Positions 1 to 6,738 of a DNA stretch of 17,688 nucleotides are shown here, one piece after another. Where the stretch lies: the NCBI GenBank assembly GCA_028866335.1, contig JAGWIL010000016.1, forward strand, positions 1-17,688. Direction: 5' to 3'. The notes beneath the pieces are model-generated. The model saw only the letters and a program-made list of their open reading frames with translations, made no database searches and had not been told where the DNA came from. Made by a program: the position numbers and the translations under genes. How positions within the stretch are numbered: the first letter of the stretch is position 1; each line of letters begins with the position of its first letter. This DNA is from Rhodospirillales bacterium (lineage in GTDB: Bacteria > Pseudomonadota > Alphaproteobacteria > Acetobacterales > Acetobacteraceae).

Positions 1-655
1 CGGACGTTTCCTCGAAGTGATCGACCAGGGCCTTGACCTGGACGTTGCCCTCGCGCAGCAGGTTCAGCGTGCCTTCGTCCAGGCCGAGCATCTGCGCGAC
101 CTTGATCTGATCCTGCGGCTTCATGCCCTTCAGGGCGGCCGACAGATCCAGGAGCAGGTCTTTCATTGGCCGGACCTGCCCGTTCGCGTCCGCGATGTTG
201 ATGCCGAGCGCGCGGAAGGCTTGAACGACCGGGCTATCCTCGCCAAGCTTGAAGGCCTCGAATCCCGCTTGGATGTTCTGCAAAGACGCGTTCAGCCCTT
301 GGGCCGAACCGCCGACGGTCTCGACCGCGGCATCCCACGCATCCAGTGCTCGGGCAGACATGCCGAGATTGGTCGCCAGTCGGCCGAGATGGGCCTGACC
401 CTGCACCATGCCGGCGAAGAAGTCCTTGACTGTGCTGGCACCCATCGCCACCGCGACCAGGCCGATAATCTCGTTACGGACCTGGGCGAAGCCCTGCGCG
501 ATCGCCTTCGACTGCATGCCGACCAGTTTCGACTGCTTGTCGGACTCCGCGCCGAATTTGCCGAGCGCGTCTTGGGCGTCCTTGCTGCCCTTCTGGTACT
601 CGCGCGCGTCCAAGCCTAGCGTGATCAGGAGAGAGTCGATCACCGTTGCAGCCAT
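1..655 (-). CDS. Tape measure protein, N-terminal part (runs off window)
   Basis: The reading frame opens with ATG at 655-653 and stays open for 218 codons to the window edge, so the C-terminal part is missing. The start MAATVIDSLLITLGLDAREY, followed by a Lys/Gln/Ala-rich helical stretch (residues about 20-50) and a hydrophobic segment (about 58-75, IIGLVAVAMGAS), is typical of myophage tape measure proteins, which set tail length and occupy the tail tube lumen. The rest is alanine-rich and mostly helical. The start overlaps the stop of the upstream chaperone extension as TGATG, which supports translational coupling. Its place directly after the frameshifted tail chaperone is the usual position for a tape measure gene. 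The identification rests on this position plus the N-terminal pattern; full length and any C-terminal lytic domain cannot be seen. Confidence 0.88.
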   Translation of the reverse strand, partial: MAATVIDSLLITLGLDAREYQKGSKDAQDALGKFGAESDKQSKLVGMQSKAIAQGFAQVRNEIIGLVAVAMGASTVKDFFAGMVQGQAHLGRLATNLGMSARALDAWDAAVETVGGSAQGLNASLQNIQAGFEAFKLGEDSPVVQAFRALGINIADANGQVRPMKDLLLDLSAALKGMKPQDQIKVAQMLGLDEGTLNLLREGNVQVKALVDHFEETS

Positions 656-1241
656 CAGTCAGCCTTTTGCAGTAGCCGTTCGTTGTAGATGTCCACGGAA
701 TTGATCTCCAGCAGGTCCCACATGTCCCGGATCGACAGGACGCTATCCAGTTCAGCCAGCGTGGCGAGCCTGGAACTGATCACCGTGGAGAGGGTTCGCG
801 GGACGTTCGCGTAGTCGATCCATCCATGCGGGCGCTGGGCCGCCGCCGGCCCGAAGTCAATCAGGCGGCGGCCGGCGAAAAACCCGTGTGCAGCTTGAAC
901 ACTTCCAGGCGCAGCTTGATCCGCGTCGCCACTTCCTCGATGTCTTCCTCGATCAGCGCACGAACAACACCGGGACTCGGCTGCACCTGGACGCACGAGA
1001 ACATCTCAGCCAGCAGGGTTTCGGCTTCCTCGAAGGGGATCCGGCACAGCAAGGCGAGATCGGTCGCCACCAGGCCGGAATTCTTGACGCCCTCCGGAAG
1101 GTCGACGCCGTTTCGCCCGAGCGCCATGAACGCGCGCATGGCCCACCGCTCGGCTTGGGACGCAGGCCACTCGGTGATGATGAACACCTTGCCCTTGTCG
1201 CGGCCCTCGTCCTTGACGGTGTAGACAACCGTCTGGCGCAT
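655..1241 (-). CDS. Tail assembly chaperone, -1 frameshift fusion product
   Basis: This is the predicted long product of the chaperone gene. Ribosomes read residues 1-121 in the first frame, slip back one base on GGGTTTT (885-879), and continue for 74 residues in the -1 frame to the TGA at 657-655, giving about 195 residues. The extension runs from FAGRRLIDFG to NERLLQKAD and has no convincing start of its own: the -1 frame upstream of the slip reads as Arg/Cys/Ser-rich shadow sequence. In tailed phages the short and frameshifted chaperones (the G and G-T arrangement of lambda, E and E+E' of P2) coat the tape measure during tail assembly. The location between tail tube and tape measure genes fits exactly. 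The slippery site and the stem behind it are listed separately. Confidence 0.85.
838..873 (-). promoter_or_regulatory. Frameshift-stimulating stem-loop
   Basis: On the minus strand GGCCGCCGCC (873-864) is the exact reverse complement of GGCGGCGGCC (847-838), giving a 10-bp all-GC stem with a 16-base loop that contains the zero-frame TGA. The stem begins five bases after the slippery heptamer, within the spacing usual for -1 frameshift stimulators. Whether it folds as a simple hairpin or as part of a pseudoknot cannot be judged by eye. Confidence 0.75.
861..1241 (-). CDS. Tail assembly chaperone, short (unshifted) product
   Basis: This is a 126-residue protein starting MRQTVVYTV and ending at TGA 863-861. 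It is mixed alpha/beta, with a hydrophilic start, the conserved-looking segment PASQAERWAMRAF (residues 26-38), and an acidic helical end (EEDIEEVATRIKLRLEVF, residues 98-115). I recognise this pattern from myophage modules where the gene sits between tail tube and tape measure. Its start is adjacent to the tail tube stop (1241-1243, TGATG overlap). As the abundant G-type partner it would bind the tape measure protein during tail assembly and be absent from the virion. The last codons before the stop contain the slippery heptamer. Confidence 0.8.
   Translation of the reverse strand: MRQTVVYTVKDEGRDKGKVFIITEWPASQAERWAMRAFMALGRNGVDLPEGVKNSGLVATDLALLCRIPFEEAETLLAEMFSCVQVQPSPGVVRALIEEDIEEVATRIKLRLEVFKLHTGFSPAAA
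879..885 (-). promoter_or_regulatory. Slippery heptamer for programmed -1 frameshift
   Basis: On the minus strand the bases read G GGT TTT in the chaperone frame, a perfect X XXY YYZ heptamer. Slipping back one base keeps Gly (GGT to GGG) and Phe (TTT to TTT), so both tRNAs re-pair well. It lies about five codons before the zero-frame stop. The -1 frame is open from here to 655. Confidence 0.88.
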
Positions 1242-1672
1242 CAGGCCACCTCACCCGTGACGCGCTCCCACAGCAGGCGATATGTCACCGGCTGGAGGGT
1301 CCGCTTGTTGTCCGGCAGGGGCTTGGCCTTCTGGAGCACCCCGCGGCGCAGGCTGTACTTGCGCGCAATCCCCGGCATGATGATGGTCGCCTGGCCGTAG
1401 AAGATGTCCCGGTTGGCAAGTTGGGCCTGGACCCAGGCATCGAACACGGCAAGGCTCGGAGAGGTCGGCATGAGCGTGATGGTCATCGGCACGGCCTCGA
1501 ACACGAAGCCCGCGTTCATGCCGCCATCGATGCCCATGACGGTTTCGGCCATGGTGAATTCTTCGGCCGAGAACGCATCGTCAGCCGCATAGCCTTGCAG
1601 GAACACGGGGGCCGGGAAAACGCCGGTCACGGCCAGCGCGAAGCTGGAGTTTGCGGAAGTCAGGGTTGCCAT
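1241..1672 (-). CDS. Probable tail tube protein
   Basis: This is a 143-residue protein that follows the sheath gene directly. It is beta-rich, with a short N-terminal strand region (MATLTSANSSFALAV), the segment MTITLMPTSPSLAVFDAWVQ (residues 63-82), and a C-terminal part (IIMPGIARKYSLRRGVL, then PVTYRLLWE). The pattern of a central hydrophobic strand followed by a helix and a final Tyr/Trp-containing strand is what I expect of a myophage tube protein paired with DUF3383 sheaths. Hexamers of it would form the rigid inner tube around the tape measure. A GGAGA element upstream of the ATG at 1672 can serve as ribosome binding site. The assignment is largely positional: sheath, then tube, then chaperone, then tape measure. 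The fold cannot be proven by eye. Confidence 0.75.
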   Translation of the reverse strand: MATLTSANSSFALAVTGVFPAPVFLQGYAADDAFSAEEFTMAETVMGIDGGMNAGFVFEAVPMTITLMPTSPSLAVFDAWVQAQLANRDIFYGQATIIMPGIARKYSLRRGVLQKAKPLPDNKRTLQPVTYRLLWERVTGEVA

Positions 1673-1687
1673 TTAGGGTTCTCCAGG

Positions 1688-3163
1688 TCAGGCGACTTCG
1701 ATCGAAGCGAGGGTCAGCGCCTGCACGCTCTGCCCATCGGCGTAGTACAGCGTCATGCTCGGACTGGTCCGGGCCACGCGGATGGCGGCGGTCGCCGGCT
1801 GAATCTGCAAGTACCAGCCCTTCGAGGTCAGAGGGCCGCTGATGTCGGCGCCGATTGCGAAGGCGGCTTGGGCGATCTGGCTGGCGGAAAGGGTCGTTCC
1901 CGGACGGATGGCGCCGTAGTTCACCGCGGCGGCGATCGGGTCCTGGCAGGCGGCGTTGATCAGCGCATAGCCCTGCGAGTTGTAGGGGATCGAGCCGACG
2001 TTGATCAGCAGGTTGACCATCGCCAGTTGCAGGTTGGCCGTCAGCCAGATCTGATCCAGGTAGCTGTCGAGCCACAGGTACTGACCCGAGATCGCACCCG
2101 GATACATGAAGTTGAAGTTGGCCGCGGCGGTGGCGTAGGCGCCGAAGAAGTTGACGCCCAGGCCTTGCAGGGTCTGCGCCAGGGTCTGGTTGGTGACGCT
2201 CGGGATCAGGCCCGCTTGGGTCTTGAACGCGAGCGTGGCGCGGCCGTTGGTGCGGCTGAAGTCGAGGCTTGCGGCGTAGCCCAAGACGAAGCTCGCATGG
2301 GTGTGGTCGCCGTAGCTCAGGCAGATGCCCGCCAGGGTGTTGGCCTGGACGTAGGTGCCGAAGGTCAGTGACGGATTGTTGACGTAGTTCGGGTCCGAAT
2401 CCCGGCAGACATAGCCGAAGCGCGGCGCGACCGTCGACACCCATCCGCCAAAGGCCTGCTTCTCGGTGAGGATCGATTCCCACGCGGTGGTGAACAGCCC
2501 CCAATTCTGGTTGACCAACACCAGGGCCGACATGAATGCCGCGGGAGTCGCGGCAGCAGCGCCCTGGGACAGGATCGCGCCTGTGGTCAGGTTGAGGCTG
2601 GTTGCCAGGGTTCCGGTGGCGACCGTGATCGTGGAGGCGGTGCCGGTGGTGCTGGACGTGATCACGAAGGCCGCGAGCGTGGCGTTCCACGAGACGGTGA
2701 ACGGCGGCGTGGTGAAGCCCGCCTGGATGATCGTGGCGGCGTTGCTGAAGCTCGTCGCGCCGGACAGGGAAATCGCGCTCGAGGTGTACAGGGTGCCGTT
2801 GACGGTCAGCGCGATCGTGCCGGACAGGGCTTGAAGGGCGGTCAGGGCCATGGTCCCCAGGGTTCCGCCGCGCAGATAGGCCGCGACAGCGTTCTCCGGG
2901 TACTGCGCGAAGTACAGGAGGCCAGGAGCCTTGGTGCCGTTCTGGATGCCGGCGAAGTAGACCTGCGCCATGGCGTATTCGGTCGAGGTCAGGCCGAAGA
3001 ACGCGCCGACCGCGGCGGCGCTGGCGAAGTTCTGCACCGCGCCAATCGGAATGGTGGAAGTCTGGGTCAGGATCAGGCCGTTCAGGTCGATCGCGGAGCC
3101 GGCCGGAGCCAGGACTCCGGGGTTGACCTGGACGATTGCGGAGATTGGGATGGTGTTCGCCAT
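1688..3163 (-). CDS. Tail sheath protein, DUF3383 type
   Basis: This 491-residue protein begins MANTIPISAIVQVNPGVLAP and has the features of the DUF3383 family of myophage sheath proteins. These include an N-terminal segment with LNGLILTQ, a region around FFGLTSTEYAMAQVYFAG (residues 55-72), a Ser/Thr-rich beta insert (about 115-205), and a C-terminal domain with AFAIGADISGPLTSKGWYLQ and a final YYADG strand. The sheath surrounds the tail tube and contracts to drive it into the host envelope. It is the main evidence that this phage has a contractile tail. The start is supported by GAGGA (3172-3168), five bases before the ATG. The tube gene follows 15 bases after its stop, and the neck terminator gene precedes it by 13 bases. 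Confidence 0.9.
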   Translation of the reverse strand: MANTIPISAIVQVNPGVLAPAGSAIDLNGLILTQTSTIPIGAVQNFASAAAVGAFFGLTSTEYAMAQVYFAGIQNGTKAPGLLYFAQYPENAVAAYLRGGTLGTMALTALQALSGTIALTVNGTLYTSSAISLSGATSFSNAATIIQAGFTTPPFTVSWNATLAAFVITSSTTGTASTITVATGTLATSLNLTTGAILSQGAAAATPAAFMSALVLVNQNWGLFTTAWESILTEKQAFGGWVSTVAPRFGYVCRDSDPNYVNNPSLTFGTYVQANTLAGICLSYGDHTHASFVLGYAASLDFSRTNGRATLAFKTQAGLIPSVTNQTLAQTLQGLGVNFFGAYATAAANFNFMYPGAISGQYLWLDSYLDQIWLTANLQLAMVNLLINVGSIPYNSQGYALINAACQDPIAAAVNYGAIRPGTTLSASQIAQAAFAIGADISGPLTSKGWYLQIQPATAAIRVARTSPSMTLYYADGQSVQALTLASIEVA

Positions 3164-3167
3164 GTGT

Positions 3168-3172
3168 TCCTC
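3168..3172 (-). promoter_or_regulatory. Ribosome binding site of the tail sheath gene
   Basis: GAGGA on the minus strand lies five bases before the ATG at 3163-3161. It sits in the 13-base gap between the neck terminator stop and the sheath start, so the sheath is not dependent on stop-start overlap for translation, unlike the genes just upstream. Confidence 0.6.
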
Positions 3173-3176
3173 GATG

Positions 3177-3701
3177 TCAGGGCTTGAATGCGGCGTCCAC
3201 GCCCGCAGGGGTCACGGTCAGTGCGCCCGCGAAGTCCTGCGAGACGGTTGTGGCCGGGTTGAACTGCACGGCAGCCTGGACGCGCCACCGAGTCTCGAAT
3301 TGCTGCTCGCCGTTGATCAGCGGCATTTGCTGCGGGTCGTCTGCGTACAGCGGAACGACCGTGGAGGGGAACAGGGAAACACCCGACTCATCCCGGAAAA
3401 GCGCCTGCGTCATAGTTGCCCAGGCACAAGCCGATTCCCCGTAGAAGTCGAGCTGCACGTCAAACTGCACGTCGGTCTCGATCGTCTTGGTGCCCGGATT
3501 GGTTCCGGGATCGGCAAACCCGGTGACGCCGACATTCATCCGCTTCATGCCAACCGGATTCATGGCGACGAATCCGCCAATGGGCATCGGGACTCCGTTC
3601 GCCAGGGTCCGGATGACTTCGGTCCCTGCGGGAAGGATGACCAGCAGCGCGGACCGGATCGCCGTGAAAACGTCCGTGTCTGTGAGGGAAACCGAGATCA
3701 C
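3177..3701 (-). CDS. Neck / tail terminator protein (LIC_12616-like)
   Basis: I place the start at GTG 3701-3699, overlapping the upstream stop as GTGA. This gives 174 residues starting V-I-S-V-S-L-T-D. The frame stays open farther upstream, but that part reads through the C-terminus of the previous gene as shadow sequence. The protein shows the pattern of the phage neck terminator family (LIC_12616): ALLVILPAGTEVIRTLANGVPMP near the start, VQFDVQLDFYGESA in the middle, then PLYADDPQQMPLINGEQQFE and VQAAVQFNP. Such proteins cap the tail tube and sheath and join the tail to the head connector. The position right before the sheath gene fits. It lacks a clear ribosome binding site, so translation is probably coupled to the previous gene. 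Confidence 0.8.
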   Translation of the reverse strand: MISVSLTDTDVFTAIRSALLVILPAGTEVIRTLANGVPMPIGGFVAMNPVGMKRMNVGVTGFADPGTNPGTKTIETDVQFDVQLDFYGESACAWATMTQALFRDESGVSLFPSTVVPLYADDPQQMPLINGEQQFETRWRVQAAVQFNPATTVSQDFAGALTVTPAGVDAAFKP

Positions 3702-4078
3702 GATTGCAGCACCACGATGACGCGGCACCAGTTCGGCCAGGTCTCTTGCACTTGCACGACCTTCCACGTCTGCGGGGTTCCCGCGGGAACCTCCGCGAAC
3801 CTCAGTTGATCACCTCCTTTGCGGTCGATTCGGGCCACGCCTTCCACATCGCCGCTGACGTACACCGAGCGCATGACACCCTGAATATTCAGGCCGTCGA
3901 GATGGGCCAATTCCCTTGCGCCGACCCCTTGCACCTGTACGCGCACGGGGATGAATTTCTGCACCGGAACACGCTTTCCACTGGCGTCCGTCAAGTAGTC
4001 CTGCGCCAGGATCAGGGTCGCCGGGATGTTCGGGTTTACGCCCGAAGTCGCAGCGTTTGCCATGCCGCGCACGTTCAC
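3698..4078 (-). CDS. Neck / head-closure-type structural protein
   Basis: This is a 126-residue protein of unknown exact role. It starts at GTG 4078-4076, which overlaps the upstream TGA as GTGA; GAGGG lies about nine bases before. An ATG at 4063-4061 (residue 6) is the alternative start. It is beta-rich, with VRVQVQGVGARELAHLDGLN (residues 46-65), a polar segment around GVARIDRKGGDQLRF, and a conserved-looking C-terminus WPNWCRVIVVLQ. I recognise this C-terminal pattern from myophage neck regions between DUF4054 adaptors and neck terminators, where it is normally left as hypothetical. By position it is a candidate for the connector ring that closes the head. The sequence alone does not fix its place in the neck. 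Confidence 0.65.
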   Translation of the reverse strand: MNVRGMANAATSGVNPNIPATLILAQDYLTDASGKRVPVQKFIPVRVQVQGVGARELAHLDGLNIQGVMRSVYVSGDVEGVARIDRKGGDQLRFAEVPAGTPQTWKVVQVQETWPNWCRVIVVLQS

Positions 4079-4626
4079 TTGACGAAGCCCTCAGACCCAT
4101 TCCCGACGCGGCTTGTGATCGAGGCGATCAAGAGTCCGGTGTCGTTCAGTGGCTTGTTGTCCGACCCCGGATCAACGCCGGCCGCAATGGCTGCCGCGGC
4201 CTCCCCGACGGTCCTGCCGGTGATCTTCCGACCCGCCTTGCGCCACTTCCGCAGCAGTACCGTGACCGGCGACAGTGCGGGGGAGTACGTCATGGCGATC
4301 TCGGTCTGAATGTCGGTCGCGGCCACCACTCCGACGGCGTCCAGGGCTTCGGTCGCGGTCATCTGCCCTTCACCGACGCGCTTGACCAGCCCGCGAAGCA
4401 GTGCCGACCAGTTCCCGGCCTTGGCCTTCACGGCAGGGCGGAAGAACGACCGCGGCGGGATGCCGACTTCCGGAGCCCCGAATTCCTGGATGGCGGCCAC
4501 GTAGGCAACGGGCGTCCCGTCCTCGTAGGCAAACCCCTTGGGGATGCCGATCTGCGAAACCTTGCCCTCAAACCCGCGCGGGATGCGCTCCAGGCGCGCG
4601 TTGATGCGGGACAGGTCAAATGCCAT
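4075..4626 (-). CDS. Head-tail joining / HK97 gp10-like tail completion protein
   Basis: This is a 183-residue protein starting at ATG 4626, which overlaps the upstream stop as TGATG. Features seen are a Gly-rich turn region (IGIPKGFAYEDGTPVAY), the motif IQEFGAP followed by IPPRSFFRPAV (residues about 46-66), a helical middle, and the C-terminal PLNDTGLLIASIT (about 159-171). The pair 'EFG...P.R.F' plus 'PL.DTG.L..SI' is characteristic of phage virion morphogenesis and gp10-like proteins, which complete the tail or the neck. It sits in the connector block between the DUF4054 adaptor and the neck genes. Which ring it forms is an inference from gene order. Confidence 0.72.
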   Translation of the reverse strand: MAFDLSRINARLERIPRGFEGKVSQIGIPKGFAYEDGTPVAYVAAIQEFGAPEVGIPPRSFFRPAVKAKAGNWSALLRGLVKRVGEGQMTATEALDAVGVVAATDIQTEIAMTYSPALSPVTVLLRKWRKAGRKITGRTVGEAAAAIAAGVDPGSDNKPLNDTGLLIASITSRVGNGSEGFVK

Positions 4627-5063
4627 CAGAAATACCCGCCAGCCTTGCGAAAGGCCAGACGCTCACCAGAACCGCCGACGATGAATCCGCCTCGACTCAC
4701 AGCCTGGAGCAAAGCAGCAAGCTGAGATCCGTAGGGGGTGCGTTGCAGCCAGTGCTGAAAGGCGGTCGGGACCGGAGGGGGGGCCAAGCTCACGCTGACG
4801 CTGCCCTCCGTCGCGCCCGTCATGACGCCCGCTTGATTCCCCGCCTGCTGCGCGTCATTCAGCGCAAGCAAGTGAGCGCACATGAGGTCGTTGGCGAGCT
4901 GCGCTTGCGCAGGCTGAGGCCACACAAGCGAATTGTTTGGGGACACATAGGCCGTGCCCATGGTCCAGTAGCCGGCCACCAGCGGATTGGGGTAGCGAGC
5001 GGAATCCGCGAACGCCGGGAACTGCTGTCGGAACGCGGTATCGCTGTAGGCCGGCAGGCTCAT
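4626..5063 (-). CDS. Head-tail adaptor, DUF4054 type
   Basis: This is a 145-residue protein starting MSLPAYSDTAFRQQFPAF. It matches the DUF4054 pattern: an N-terminal 'F R ... F P A F' helix, a helical core with ANDLMCAHLLALND (residues 57-70), then GATEGSVSVSLAPPP (about 83-97), and a C-terminal TPYGSQLAALLQAV plus GGFIVGG. These adaptors bind the underside of the portal and begin the connector. The start ATG at 5063 overlaps the preceding stop as TGATG, and its own stop overlaps the next start the same way, so it lies in a tightly coupled string of connector genes. Confidence 0.85.
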   Translation of the reverse strand: MSLPAYSDTAFRQQFPAFADSARYPNPLVAGYWTMGTAYVSPNNSLVWPQPAQAQLANDLMCAHLLALNDAQQAGNQAGVMTGATEGSVSVSLAPPPVPTAFQHWLQRTPYGSQLAALLQAVSRGGFIVGGSGERLAFRKAGGYF

Positions 5064-5467
5064 CAGTTGGCGTCCTTCAGGGTCGCCACGGCTTCGGTGC
5101 CCAGGATGCTGGCTTCACGGCCGATCCGACCTTCGGGTGACGCATCGGCCGGGGTCGCGGGGGCCGACTTGTCGTTCAGCGCCATGCTGGCCGCAACCTT
5201 TTCCGGGTCGAACTTCTTTTTCTCGACGCGGATGAATCCGTTGTCGCGGTGCAGCTTGAAGACGGCATTGGCTTCGAGGTGCGCCAGTTGCGCGTCATCC
5301 ACTTCGGTGTGGACGCCCAGGGGGGTGATCAGGCGATCATTGGCGACGCCCGTCCCGCCCTTGATGACCACGAACTGACCGGGCTGGTGGGAGTCGTGAC
5401 CGGGAACCGGGGGGTGCCAGTTCTGGTACTGCTGGTCGTTGGCGAGAGTGCTGTAGATGTGCGGCAT
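5063..5467 (-). CDS. Conserved phage structural-module protein, function unknown
   Basis: The chosen start is ATG 5467-5465 (134 residues, MPHIYSTLANDQQYQNW), because GGAGG lies four bases upstream. An earlier start at 5500 would place the first codons inside the terminator hairpin. The protein has a basic/aromatic start, a beta-rich middle (GQFVVIKGGTGVANDRLITP, residues about 30-49), a region with EANAVFKLHRDNGFIRVEKKKF (about 65-86), and an Ala/Pro-rich C-terminal tail. Similar small proteins occur between capsid and DUF4054 adaptor genes in related myophages. I know no established function. It could be a head-associated or assembly factor. It is the first gene after the capsid terminator, so its level likely depends on read-through or on a promoter I cannot recognise. 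Confidence 0.75.
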   Translation of the reverse strand: MPHIYSTLANDQQYQNWHPPVPGHDSHQPGQFVVIKGGTGVANDRLITPLGVHTEVDDAQLAHLEANAVFKLHRDNGFIRVEKKKFDPEKVAASMALNDKSAPATPADASPEGRIGREASILGTEAVATLKDAN

Positions 5468-5471
5468 GGAA

Positions 5472-5476
5472 CCTCC
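5472..5476 (-). promoter_or_regulatory. Ribosome binding site fixing the start at 5467
   Basis: GGAGG on the minus strand is followed by the spacer TTCC and the ATG at 5467-5465. It decides between this start and the longer frame that begins at 5500 inside the terminator stem-loop. Confidence 0.75.
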
Positions 5477-5481
5477 AAATG

Positions 5482-5511
5482 AAAAGGCCCCGGCAGTCAC
5501 CCGCCGGGGCC
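5482..5511 (-). terminator. Intrinsic terminator after the major capsid gene
   Basis: On the minus strand a perfect 9-bp stem GGCCCCGGC (5511-5503) / GCCGGGGCC (5494-5486) with an 8-base loop is followed directly by TTTTC (5485-5481). It lies in the gap between the capsid stop and the next start. The stem is very GC-rich and the T-run is short, so termination may be partial. This would let abundant capsid transcripts end here while some read through to the connector and tail genes. Confidence 0.85.
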
Positions 5512-5536
5512 AGTCTCGCAGCGAAGCTGCGGTGGG

Positions 5537-6724
5537 TCAGATACCCGAATAACGCACCACGGCAAACGGGCGCTTCAGCATCACGCCCGCAGTCGCGTTG
5601 GTGTAGTCCTCGACGTAGGTCTTGGCGCGCTTCTCGACGCCCAGGGCCTGGAACTTCGCCGGCACGACCTGGATCCAGGTGCGGCTGTCGTCGGTCGCGC
5701 CATCATTGACCGAGTCGGCGAACAGATAGAACACGTTCGCGCCACCGTTGGCCGCGTTGAGTTGCGGCGCCGACACCACGCGGCACTTCGGGTAGTTGTT
5801 GCGCAGCCAGTCGCGGACCGTCAGGCCGGTGCCGGAGACTTGCGTCACGGACAGGTACTGATAGACCGCGGTCGGCAGCGTCAGGGTGGTGTCGACTTCT
5901 TCCGGGTTGATGTTGTCCTGCGACTGGTTTTGCAGGGCAGCCATCGCCGTCCGGATGTCGGCGGTGATGTCGATGAACGTCTTGGTGGACCACAGCGGCG
6001 ACGCCGAGGTGGCGCCGTTGGCGACCGTGACATACGCCGGCAGGTTCGGATCGTTCAGGAAACCATACGTCAGGTTGTTGCCTGCGTTGTAGCCATTGAA
6101 GCCGATCAGGTTGCGGGCGATCTCCAGCGCCAGGGCGGCGGAAGTGCGCTTCTCGGCACCGGTGCTGACCTTGATGCGCGCGGCGCGGGCTTCCTCGAGC
6201 TGGCCGACCTGGATGCCTTGTTCGTACCGCACGACGGTCCGGCGGACGAAGTTGGTGTTCCAGTTGCCGAACGGGACGTTGGCATAGTCGCCGTAGGGCA
6301 CGGCCTGGCCGACGTTCTCCATGATGCCCTGCACGATTTCCTCGTCTTCCCACGAGCCGATCGTGGAGATGCCGACGATCTCATCGATCTTGCGGGCGGC
6401 GGTGATGACGCGCACGAAGCCGGGCAGCCAGTTCTGGAGGAACTGCACCGGGGTGGAGATGCTGGCCTGCGTCACCAGCGGCTGGTTGACAGCGTCCATC
6501 GCCGCCGAGTCCATGGCGAAGCCTTGCGACAGGCTGGCCGCGTTCGACAGGAAAGCGGGCGGCAGGTAGACGCCGAACTTCTCGCCGAAGTCGCGGGGAT
6601 TGGCGGCCACGTCCATGGCGAACTGCTGCATCTCGGACGGGGTCATCTTCGCCACGCGATCGGCAAGGGCCTTCGCCGCAGTGGCCTGAACCGCGGAGTG
6701 TTCGCGGCTGGCATTCATCTTCAT
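5537..6724 (-). CDS. Major capsid protein, DUF2184 type
   Basis: This 395-residue protein shows the pattern of DUF2184 phage major capsid proteins, which adopt the HK97 fold. There is an N-terminal helical arm (residues about 1-45), then PVQFLQNWLPGFVRVITAARKI (about 92-113), a strong conserved region with GSWEDEEIVQGIMENVGQA and YGDYANVPFGNWN (about 123-155), ARNLIGFNGY, a long acidic loop with NQSQDNINPEEVDTTLTLP, and a C-terminal strand MLKRPFAVVRYSGI. Hundreds of copies form the head shell. AAGAGG (6738-6733) lies eight bases before the ATG. The cement protein gene precedes it by 12 bases, and an intrinsic terminator follows the stop. No prolonged cleaved N-terminal delta domain is obvious, although a protease gene is present upstream. 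Confidence 0.92.
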   Translation of the reverse strand: MKMNASREHSAVQATAAKALADRVAKMTPSEMQQFAMDVAANPRDFGEKFGVYLPPAFLSNAASLSQGFAMDSAAMDAVNQPLVTQASISTPVQFLQNWLPGFVRVITAARKIDEIVGISTIGSWEDEEIVQGIMENVGQAVPYGDYANVPFGNWNTNFVRRTVVRYEQGIQVGQLEEARAARIKVSTGAEKRTSAALALEIARNLIGFNGYNAGNNLTYGFLNDPNLPAYVTVANGATSASPLWSTKTFIDITADIRTAMAALQNQSQDNINPEEVDTTLTLPTAVYQYLSVTQVSGTGLTVRDWLRNNYPKCRVVSAPQLNAANGGANVFYLFADSVNDGATDDSRTWIQVVPAKFQALGVEKRAKTYVEDYTNATAGVMLKRPFAVVRYSGI

Positions 6725-6732
6725 GGTCAGTA

Positions 6733-6738
6733 CCTCTT
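6733..6738 (-). promoter_or_regulatory. Ribosome binding site of the major capsid gene
   Basis: AAGAGG on the minus strand overlaps the TAA stop of the cement gene and lies eight bases before the capsid ATG at 6724-6722. It is one of the better sites in the window, as expected for the most abundant virion protein. Confidence 0.65.

Noticed and set aside
655..996. Independent gene starting at 996 in the -1 frame of the chaperone
   Set aside because: The part before the slippery site is Arg/Cys/Ser-rich shadow sequence without a ribosome binding site; only the part after it is meaningful, so frameshifting explains it better.
1421..2371. Open frame (316 codons) on the plus strand opposite sheath and tube genes
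   Set aside because: It is antisense to confident structural genes; composition (Gly/Arg/Val/His/Gln-rich) is typical of shadow translation.
1581..2690. Second minus-strand frame (369 codons) inside the sheath gene
   Set aside because: It overlaps the sheath in another frame, is Arg/Pro/His-rich and lacks a start signal; it is a by-product of GC-rich third positions.
3776..3791. Perfect 16-base palindrome GGTTCCCGCGGGAACC inside the neck gene
   Set aside because: It lies within a coding region, has no T-run and no loop, and codes for an ordinary Val-Pro-Ala-Gly stretch; in GC-rich DNA it can arise by chance. It could be an operator-like site, but nothing else supports that.
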